Shown in pieces: positions 28,421 through 35,000 of a stretch of 35,000 nt of DNA. Source of the stretch: Prorocentrum cordatum (taxonomy: Eukaryota; Sar; Dinophyceae; Prorocentrales; Prorocentraceae); contig CAUYUJ010015742.1 in assembly GCA_963575745.1 (NCBI GenBank), forward strand, positions 127,501-162,500, in the 5' to 3' direction. Positions within the stretch are counted from its first letter, which is position 1. Every line of letters starts with the position of its first letter. The notes below the pieces were generated by a model. The model was not told where the DNA came from and did no database searches. It was given only the letters and a program-made list of their open reading frames with translations. Position numbers and translations under genes: made by a program.

Positions 28421-28669
28421 AGCAGCTGCTGCTGCCGGACAGCCTGCTGCTTGGGCCTGCCTCTGCTGCTGGAGGGGCTGCTGCACGGGCGGCTGTCGCA
28501 GCTGCCCCAACTGATGTGCTGGCTGCTGCTGCAACTGCGTTGGCTGCTGGATCGTCGCAGCAGGTTGCGCCTGCTGCGGCGGCAGCTGCTGCTGGTGCGG
28601 CCGTGTCGGTGTCGGCGCCCTGGCGGGGGCCGTTGCCGTCGAGGCAGCGAGTTGCTTCGCCTGCGGCAC
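28023..28669 (-). CDS. Gln-rich open frame over CAG/CTG repeats, doubtful gene
   Basis: A minus-strand frame, part of a 460-codon ORF to 27287, encodes runs of Gln interspersed with Pro, His and Leu, including repeated HPPQ. It would resemble a low-complexity activation or RNA-binding-protein linker. However, the other two frames on this strand and the plus strand (poly-Ala) are also open, because CAG/CTG trinucleotides contain no stop in most frames. There is no folded domain. Real coding is possible but not shown. Confidence 0.25.
28138..28256. repeat. 12-bp tandem repeat (GTGCTGCGGCGG)
   Basis: About ten near-identical 12-bp units. They would encode HPPQ on the minus strand and a Gly/Ala tetrapeptide on the plus strand. 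The array sits within the larger CTG-rich region. Confidence 0.85.
28343..28445. repeat. (CTG)n microsatellite, three blocks
   Basis: Three CTG runs of about 8-10 units (28350-28380, 28389-28415 and a shorter one) are separated by GGACAGC, a spacer that is itself repeated. This suggests expansion by duplication of a CTG-plus-spacer module. Confidence 0.85.
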
Positions 28670-28763
28670 CGGTGTGGGCGCGGGGGTGTGGCTGATGACC
28701 GGTGGCTGCAGCGTGGCCTCGGTCGGGGGGCTGCTCGGGGCTGGGGGCTTGGCCGTCTTGGGG

Positions 28764-28910
28764 CCCAGAGAGAGAGAGAGAGAGCTCTGGCGCGCAAAAC
28801 GGAGGCGATTCAGTGGCGAGGAGCATTCTTCGCCACGGATCAGAGACCTACTTGAAAGACCAACGACTCCTCTCCCTCTCTATCTCTCACTCTCTCTCTC
28901 TCTCTCGCAG
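28764..28910. repeat. (GA)n and (TC)n microsatellites ending in an acceptor-like CTCGCAG
   Basis: (GA)n lies at about 28766-28784 and (TC)n at about 28888-28906. The latter ends TCTCTCGCAG at 28910, which resembles a plus-strand 3' splice site, but no convincing plus-strand exon follows. Confidence 0.7.
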
Positions 28911-28913
28911 TAT

Positions 28914-29370
28914 TGCAATGGTTCGTCACACGAAGGCCCCAAGAGGACCGCCAAGATGGTTTTCAGAAGCCACAATACATTATTCCCAATTGGTTTTGGC
29001 ACACTCTGTTGTTCTCGCCTTTCCGGGCCTGCGGACGCCGAAAAGGGGCCACGATGCCTCCGAGATGGCCCCAGAGGCCCCCAAGATAACCCCAACAGGG
29101 CCTCGAAATGGCCGAAAAGGATCCCAAGACCAGCCAAGCGAGCACCTAGACGGCCCCAAAGGGTCCCAGAGAGTCGCCGAAAGACCCCCAAGCCAGCCAA
29201 GAGGCACCAGAGACGGCCCATGGGGGCCCCAAGAAGGTCCACGAGGGCCCTTAGTAAGCCCCAGAAAGCCCCAAGAACCCACTACGGGCCCCCAAAGGGG
29301 CCCCTTATAAGGCCACAAGAAGCCCAGGAGGGCGCCAATTGGGCCCCAAGAGGGAGAGGAATAGGAGGGT
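28914..29370. repeat. GGCCCCAAGA-type dispersed repeat, copy A
   Basis: Degenerate ~10-11 bp units (GGCCCCAAGA, GGCCCCCAAGAT, GACCCCCAAGCC) fill the segment after a central conserved core at 28972-29039 containing GGTTTTGGCACAC and GTTCTCGCCTTTC. The same architecture occurs at 34370-34965. On the minus strand it reads as Leu/Gly/Trp-Gly-Pro-rich low-complexity protein, which is probably spurious. It is followed by a GGA microsatellite. Confidence 0.7.
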
Positions 29371-29397
29371 GAGGGTGGGGGTGAGGGTGATGGTGAC

Positions 29398-29525
29398 GAG
29401 GAGGAGGAGGAGGAGGAGGAGGAGGAGGAGGAGGAGGAGGAGGAGGAGGAGGAGGAGGAGGAGGAGGAGGAGGAGGAGGAGGAGGAGGAGGAGGAGGAGG
29501 AGGAGGAGGAGGAGGAGGAGGAGGA
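29398..29525. repeat. (GGA)n microsatellite, nearly perfect
   Basis: About 42 GGA units in an almost pure run on the plus strand. It separates the GGCCCCAAGA-type repeat from the 3' flank of retrotransposon copy 1. Confidence 0.97.
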
Positions 29526-29773
29526 TTTTTTCACTGTATGCTGCTACAGACGGCACTGCAGGTGAATGCGTGGACGGCTGCAGGATGAAGGGTGCCCAGC
29601 ACCGAAGTTAAAAAGTGCACTGAAGCAACGACACCAGCACAGAAAAGTAAAGGCCAGAGGAGGTTGGAGCACCCTGGGGGTGGGAACCAACACAGAGTCC
29701 TCTGGGCAGGTGGCCCCGCCAGCTCCCAGAGACCCCGAGGGGGGTGGAAGCAAGTGGTGCGGCCGTCAGCGCG

Positions 29774-30436
29774 CTAAAGCTGAACGACGGGCTCCTGCCC
29801 GGAATCCCACACGCGAGAGCTCTGCTGCGGAGGCAATCCTTTGCGAACTCGCTGCAAAGCCTGCAGCTGCTTAGGGGAAATACGGTGCGGCCCATCCAGG
29901 GCCACAACGCAACCAGCTAACAGGTTGACCGGTCGCTGCGTGGCCCACGCACCACACAAACCACAAAATGTATATTTGCCTTTATGCCACAGCTCATGTG
30001 AAGAAGATAGTTGCTGCCCTGCAATGAAAGCAGGGTGGGATACGAGCACAGGCGGATCTTCCATGCCAAGCCTGATCCAAAGGGCACCATCGATAGGGGC
30101 CAGGGGACCAGGCGCAGACCACAGGCGGGGGGGCGGGACAGGGGCCCTCGGAGCCAGGGCCGCGCAGGCAGAAAGGACACGGTCCCGAACCCCCCGAGTC
30201 TTTTCTTTGGCATGGAGTCCGCATTCAGAACAGCGCCAGAGACCAGGCGCGTGCAATACAAAATGGTGCTGCGATCGGCTCACAAAATCTACTCGCTTCT
30301 GGCGGAGGGCGAGCAGCCTCGGAACCTTTGCTTTCACGACCACGCGCTCCTTGTTCTTCGGCTTACTCGCGATCTCCAAAGTGAGAGTGGCAATCCGGAG
30401 CAATACCTGTTTGGCCTTCAGCTCAAGCGCCAGCAA
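29774..30436 (-). pseudogene. Retrotransposon copy 1, C-terminal zinc-ribbon region
   Basis: The frame continues the polyprotein after the shift near 30450. A basic segment (SKPKNKERVVVKAKVPR) is followed by HAPGLWRCSECGLHAKEK (about 30245-30190) and HKGKYTFCGLCGAWATQRPV with LAGC (about 29995-29925). Each is a CxxC half-site with a His or a later Cys nearby, and the whole resembles repeated zinc ribbons at the end of dinoflagellate LINE proteins, probably nucleic-acid binding. The stop at 29774 is the natural end, since copy 2 ends similarly after a Lys/Arg/Gln-rich tail. From 29526 to 29773 lies the presumed 3' untranslated part. Confidence 0.7.
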
Positions 30437-31893
30437 AGCCTGGCACTGGTGCGCGCGGGTACCTGATGCGCATCTGCTTTACTGGCGGCGAGCTCGTCCG
30501 CTACGCGATTGATATAGACATGATACGGGTCAGTGCTTCTCCAAAACCGTTCAAGCTTGTCCGAATTCTCTGCTAAATGTGACGGCACATGCACTAGCTC
30601 AAGGGGAACAGACCTTTTACTAGCCAACACCCAGAACTCCCACCACAGGTCAGCATTGGCAAGGTGAAGGCAGTGGTTCCTGCCCTTATCATAGGCCTTG
30701 ACATGATTTATATGGTCACATACAATCACGAGCGAATCAGACCACCTGACATGGCGTACAATCTCCACGAGAGTAGTGAGCTCTGCTCTGGGAACACTCT
30801 GGCGGGAGCTGTCACAGACACCTGTAACTCCATGGCTCCAGGAAGGCACTCCGTCCTCATCAACATCCAGGCGAGCAAAACTAACGGAGACTCTGCGGAG
30901 AAGCGGGTGCTGCGACCACTGTCCGCCTGCACCATCAGAGCCATAGGTTCCGCCAGGGAATGGGGTCGAGGGCTCGCACCCGAGGTACTCCAGAAGGCGA
31001 GAGGAAGGAGAGGGAGGAAGATCCAACCAATCACTGGGAATGAGCCCTCTTCCCCAGAAAATTTGGGCAACCTCGAAATCTGCAAGGGCCTCATGCCGCA
31101 GATGCTCAGTGTCAGTCACCCGGGCGCTGTCATGACTGGCATTACACATGCATTCCCAAGCCCTGTGCTGAGGGCTCTCGTCGGATCGAAAACATCGCTG
31201 GCAAACGCTATCGGGAACAATGCCACATTCGAATTTGCGCGATTCTGTCCACATGCCTCCGGCCGCAATGGTTCTGACCATTGCTGCCAGACCTGCCTCA
31301 CCGTCTTTCGTGAGTTTCCTAGCGAGCTCTCCCACGTGCTGCCAAGAGACTCCTCGCTCAGCACCTTTCCCGAGATAAAACTTAGAGGCCTCCAGCCACT
31401 GCATGCTCTCGATGCTGGCGCTCAAATCCTCCAATAACGGAGTGGCAGGGAAAGATGCATCCTCTACCAAAGCCCAGGAATCTCCCGCCGGATTGATAAA
31501 TTCGCGAGCGCTGGGGCAAGACCACCCTATGTGCAACAAGCTCGCCTGCAAGGCTGAAAGTGGGCCCCTCACCCAACTCCAGCCTTTCTTCGCTCTGTCC
31601 AACGAGATCTGCCAGGCAGCTTCAACTCGAGAGAAAAGATTCGGGCGTTTTGCGAGCCGGCCCAGCCACGTGGCTACGAGGCGACGAATGTGGACCTGGA
31701 CAGGGTCACGGCCCGCCCCGAAAGACAGCCTGATAGCAGTGGTCGCACACGTGCCTGGACCACTCACAAGACTACTGGCATGCGCACCTCGGCGCAGCAA
31801 TCGGAGACTAGAAGGGCTGATCCCGTGCACTAGCCCACATCGCCTTGGGGTAGGCATTAGTAAAATATAACTTCGGCGAACGCTTGTCGGCAC
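30418..31893 (-). pseudogene. Retrotransposon copy 1, connection, zinc motif and RNase H domain
   Basis: Coding-like sequence begins near 31835 in this frame (HGISPSSLRLLRRGAH) and continues the RT protein after the frameshift. A Cys/His motif follows: FECGIVPDSVCQRCF then HRAWEC (about 31225-31145), like the zf-RVT region of LINEs. The RNase H fold has DSSRQSVPRAELTTLVEIV (Glu-bearing helix), VIVCDHINHV (Asp-bearing strand) and VADELAASKADAH (terminal Asp helix), the activity that removes RNA from the hybrid. The usual first strand with an Asp is around GTYGSDGAGG. The frame ends at 30418; a second frameshift near 30450 leads into the C-terminal frame. Confidence 0.8.
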
Positions 31894-33736
31894 GAATGAA
31901 ACGCCTGATCTTGCCGGCAGCCCGGGCCCCCTTGCGAAACCTATCCTGCCGGACCTTGGCCGCGCGACGATTCAAGAAGGTTGTGTCATGGCCTAGATCC
32001 CTAGCGTGCAAAACTGCCCCGACGCCTGCCAATGCAGTACCTGCCGCTGCTTGCGAAAGCTGATTCCGCAGCGAAGCATTCGAGGCCAGAAAAACACACT
32101 TTGGAACTGAGAGCTGGCACTTGGCCTTCAGGAGGCCCCTCACCAACGTGCGAACAACAACAGGGAAGATGCCGAGGATCGACTGCTCAGTTCCGAAGAT
32201 GCGAAACGCGATGTCATCAACCCACTGCCTTAAATGAAGGGCTGCGCTGGCATTAAAAGCGGCATCACAGGCACTGTAAAGACACGCGCGCGAGAGAGAG
32301 ACAGCCTGTCCGCAGCCCGGCAAAACACCTCCCGACGGGAGGACACCTCTGTGAACAGCCTGGTCCAACGTGAGAAGCCTCGGCCCTAGGTACGCTTCCA
32401 CGGCGAGCGCCAAGAGCCGCACAGGATATCCAAAATCCCTGGCAGCTTCGGCCAACGCTGCCATCTCGAGTTGGTCGTACAATTTAGCGAGGTCGAGAAG
32501 ACCCCCTCCGACCATGAACCCTCGAAGGATGGCCAATTCACTTTCCAACTCATCCAACCACCCCGCCTCATCAGCCCCACCGCCCACGGACTTATCCCAC
32601 ACCCCGTGGTGGGCAGAATCCCACTTAGAAATGTACGGGTGCCGTATGCGTACCAAGACGACATAGGCAAAGCCCATTAAGGCGATGGGGCGGAAGCCTC
32701 CGTCAGGCTTATCTAGAAGCGCAACGAAACAGAAAGCCTGGGACAATGGCAGGGTGGCCGAGCACTCGATATCCGTGAGCAGCGCAACGAACTGCATCTT
32801 GGCTTCTACACTGGCCTCCTTGATCAACCGAGGGGGAATCAGGTCAGGGCCGCGCCCTGGGCCGTCAGGCATTGATTTCAACGCCGCGTCCAACGCATCA
32901 AGCGTGATGGGATCTAGAGGCGGGCTTTCACGAGCCAACGACCGCAAATCGGCAAGACACTTGCGAGCAGAGTCGGCGGAGTGTTGTTGCCAGTAGCCCG
33001 ACCACACACGAGCCTGAAACTCCAAACGTTCAGGGGCACTGCCAACAATAGAATCGCCATCCTGGGTGTCCTTGACAAGGTGGCTACGGTCTGGCTTCAA
33101 AGCGTGGTGAGCTCCTCTGGCCGATCCCTCAAGAGCCTCCTGGAGCCACTTCCGCCAGTACGCCTTCGATGACGCAGAGGCTCGCTGAGCAAATCTCTGA
33201 CCTAAGGCATCAGCTAGCGAAATCATCTCCTGCCAGCCGTCTAAAGGGAAGTGGGGCAGCTTCTGGAGCCAACCTCGCCACAAAAACAACTCATCGAGCT
33301 CGGCCTGATCCTGATCGTCAAGAGGAGGAGGAAGCTCAAGGAGGGAGAGTTTGCGGATCAGGCCGTTGAAGTGCTCGATTGACCTGTGCCTGGGCTGCGG
33401 GACGGCCGCATCCCCAAGCGCTGGGTCAACGTCACATAGCTTGAGAGCCGTGCCAAGCTGGACAGCAAGCGCTTGCCAAAAACGAGCTTGCCTATTGACT
33501 AAACTGGGGGCTTCGACCTCCCGGGGAAGGAGAGGAGCTTCAACTAAAAGGGGAAGCTGCCCTCTACCCACATGCCTGAAAGTGCTGCTCGTCTCAACGC
33601 CTTGCCTGTGACAAGCCTCCAGCTCGACAGCCAAAATCCATTCGCTGAGACGGGCACTCAAGGCAACGGATGTGGCCAGATCATCGTGGCCTGATTCATA
33701 CTGAACCTGTACACGCGTATTGCCTCGGAACCTCCC
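31808..33736 (-). pseudogene. Retrotransposon copy 1, reverse transcriptase
   Basis: The protein copies element RNA into DNA. Visible motifs in order: LKSMPDGPGRGPDLIPPRLI (fingers); LDKPDGGFRPIALMGF; motif A as GLLDLAKLYDQLE with the first catalytic Asp; motif B as LPSGGVLPGCGQAVSLSRA with its Gln; motif C as LRQWVDDIAF (VDD codons at 32221-32213) in place of the usual YxDD. The pre-RT part (from about residue 185 of the open frame) is helical-looking linker. The open frame continues upstream to 34282, but that part is translation of a GGA microsatellite and GC-rich flank and should be left out. It ends at a stop at 31808 after a frameshift near 31830, so the downstream domains are out of frame. 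Confidence 0.85.
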
Positions 33737-33737
33737 T

Positions 33738-33830
33738 GGGAGGAGGAGGAGGAGGAGGAGGAGGAGGAGGAGGAGGAGGAGGAGGAGGAGGAGGAGGAGG
33801 AGGATGGGGAGGAGGAGGAGGAGCGGGAGA
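33738..33830. repeat. (GGA)n microsatellite at the 5' edge of retrotransposon copy 1
   Basis: About 22 perfect GGA units at 33738-33803 are followed by interrupted GGA. It forms the junction between retrotransposon coding sequence and unrelated flank. Confidence 0.95.
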
Positions 33831-33839
33831 GGAGGGAGA

Positions 33840-34365
33840 GGGCAAGCTAGGTGCCCATTTGCATTCCCGAATACACTTGGAGAGTAAAACGGACCATCAG
33901 AACAAGAAAAACAACTATTGAAATCCGGTGTGAAAAACAGGACGCGGAGAGGGCCGACCATCTTCTGGACGGAGTCAGGGGAGAGAGGAGAGTAGTCTTC
34001 AGATTGCTTCATGGCCGGGGGAAGCGGGGAAGGGAGATGGGGATGCGGAGGAATCGAGGAGGGAGAGGGAGAGGGGGCAAGGCGAGGTGAGGAGGAACAT
34101 GACGAGGGGGAGCGGGCGTTCGCAACGCCCCGACGTGCTGGAGCTGCTCGGACGCCCAGTCCGCCAAGGGAAGGGGAATCCTGCAGACGGCTCAGCCTGG
34201 GGGTCCAGCGGCGGAGGGCGCAGCCCTCCAGCTCCGGCCGCTCCCGCACGCGGCTCGGGCCGTGCGCGACCACTCCTGCCAAAGTGCTTGGCAGGATATG
34301 TCAGGGCCTGGTCGAATACTCCCTGCAGTCCCTCCAGTGGCCCGCCACTCTCCTGCGGGCGGTTC
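33840..34365. other. No recognised gene
   Basis: Mixed, partly purine-rich DNA (GGGGAAGGGAGATGGGG-like near 34017-34080). The minus-strand frame that crosses it is a continuation of the retrotransposon frame by chance. I see no endonuclease motif here that would extend copy 1. Confidence 0.5.
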
Positions 34366-34369
34366 CTCT

Positions 34370-34965
34370 CAGACCGCCCCCCGCCTCGGAGTTGCACGCG
34401 GCTCCAGAGGGCCCTCAGGATGACCCAAGGAGAGCCCCAAGACGGGGGAAGAGAGCCCTCGGAGGCGCCGAACAAAGTCCAAGAGAGTCTCGAGACGGTT
34501 CCAGAGCGCTCCAAGGCGGCCCACGATGGCCTCAAGACGTCCTGAGAGGCCATCGGGAGGTCCAAGAGGCCTCCAAGAGGACTCCCACAAGGGCCCTCAA
34601 GGGCCAAACCATATAATTATCCGTAGGGTTTTGACGGATTTTTGTGTTCTCGCCCTTTCGGACTTCCGACGCTCCTAGACGGTCGAAGAGGCCTCCATGA
34701 TCGCCCCAAGACAGCCCAAGAAGCCTCCAAGAGAGCCCCACAGATGGCCCAAGAGGGGCCCAAGACGGCCCAAGAGGGGCCCAAGACGGCTCAAGAGGCC
34801 CCCAAAATGGCAGAGGGGGACCTCGAAGTGACACTTCGCGCTCTCCGCTCCAAGGCCGCCATCAGGCCCCCAAGAACACCCCCGGAGGGTCCAGGAACGA
34901 CAGCCAAACAGGCCCCCGAGAAGCCCTCAGCTGCCAACAAGAAGCTCCCAGAAAGCCCCTAGAGT
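34370..34965. repeat. GGCCCCAAGA-type dispersed repeat, copy B
   Basis: Degenerate 10-11 bp units (CCAAGAGGCCTCC, GGCCCAAGAC) lie on both sides of a conserved core at 34609-34674 with GGGTTTTGACGGA and GTTCTCGCCCTTTCGG, matching the core of copy A at 28972-29039. Around 34747-34795 the units are nearly perfect, with a 21-bp higher-order period (GGCCCAAGAGG / GGCCCAAGACG). It ends at a CCT microsatellite that runs off the window. Confidence 0.7.
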
Positions 34966-35000
34966 CCCCCTCCTCCGCCTCCTCTTCCTCCTCCTCCTCC
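34966..35000. repeat. (CCT)n microsatellite, cut by window end
   Basis: CCTCCGCCTCCTCTTCCTCC-type repeat continuing to the last base. It is the opposite strand orientation to the GGA tract that follows copy A of the adjacent dispersed repeat. Confidence 0.9.

Larger units (their letters stand above)
29774..33736 (-). mobile_element. Non-LTR retrotransposon, copy 1, 5'-truncated
   Basis: Three overlapping minus-strand frames encode, in order, a pre-RT linker and reverse transcriptase (33736-31808), a post-RT connection, zinc motif and RNase H (31893-30418), and C-terminal zinc ribbons (30436-29774). The endonuclease and N-terminal finger present in copy 2 are missing; the left end meets a GGA microsatellite at 33738-33803. 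Only two frameshifts break the polyprotein, so this copy is younger than copy 2. Truncation of the 5' end is usual for target-primed retrotransposition. No poly(A) tail or target duplication was identified. Confidence 0.85.

Noticed and set aside
28890-28960. Plus-strand 3' splice site at the end of the TC repeat (CTCGCAG, 28910)
   Set aside because: The sequence behind it is the start of a dispersed repeat with no coding signal; TC microsatellites ending in CAG will mimic acceptors.
33840-34282. Upstream part of the 824-codon reverse transcriptase frame
   Set aside because: It is open by chance through a GGA tract (poly-Leu) and GC-rich flank; it has no endonuclease motif and no similarity to the copy 2 N-terminal region.
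1-35000. Relic dinoflagellate spliced leader, tRNA and rRNA genes
   Set aside because: No TTTTGGCTCAAG-type leader end was found, and no convincing cloverleaf or rRNA core was seen by eye. A covariance-model scan would be decisive for tRNAs.
1-35000. CRISPR array or bacterial operon
   Set aside because: The tandem repeats lack spacer-repeat alternation of constant short length, and there are no ribosome-binding sites or tightly packed conserved genes.

Overview
The window looks like nuclear DNA of a core dinoflagellate; a Prorocentrum-like genome is a guess from composition only. The reasons are high GC with CpG-rich blocks, very sparse coding, purine/pyrimidine-skewed trinucleotide repeats, and two decayed non-LTR retrotransposons with an unusual reverse transcriptase / zinc ribbon / RNase H layout. 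There is no operon structure, no dinoflagellate spliced-leader relic, and I recognised no rRNA or tRNA. Most long open frames here are artefacts of low-complexity DNA.

Layout. 1-1640: pyrimidine-rich DNA, two short tandem arrays (82 bp and 73 bp periods) and a very GC-rich block with an internal duplication. 1640-10210: a degenerate tandem array of about 1.25-1.35 kb units, each marked by a poly-G tract, a paired ~300 bp subrepeat, CG-alternating palindromes and a GCGGCCGC-bearing block; one unit carries a 14-bp minisatellite. 10211-12149: no recognised gene. 12150-12261 (minus): a short exon-like stretch with the N-terminal catalytic-domain motif of RluA-type pseudouridine synthases behind a good splice acceptor. 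12308-13350: GAT, GGT and GA repeats. 13528-19195 (minus): a heavily decayed retrotransposon (copy 2), almost full length in domain order. 19236-19389 and 25442-25597: two copies of one terminal-inverted-repeat element. 19475-20524 (minus): broken cysteine-rich reading frames. 20931-24158 (plus): an unidentified island of short, frameshifted, Tyr/Asn/Asp-rich coding-like ORFs of lower GC. 25378-26139 (minus): three exons joined in phase 0 encoding a transit-peptide-like N-terminus and an S4 RNA-binding motif. 28020-28670: CAG/CTG-rich DNA with a Gln-rich frame. 29774-33736 (minus): a better preserved retrotransposon copy (copy 1), lacking its 5' part. It is flanked by two relatives of a GGCCCCAAGA-type repeat (28914-29370 and 34370-34965).

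How the parts relate. The S4 exons and the pseudouridine synthase motif lie on the same strand in the right order and could be one gene with a long intron holding retrotransposon copy 2 and the island; this is inference. The clearest new-looking signal is in the S4 gene. One intron appears to be the inverted-repeat element itself plus six target bases, with GT from one side and AG from the other, and the frame is kept whether the intron is spliced out or the empty site is restored. The previous intron is also mostly an inverted-repeat element of a different family. Together they look like introner-type intron gain.
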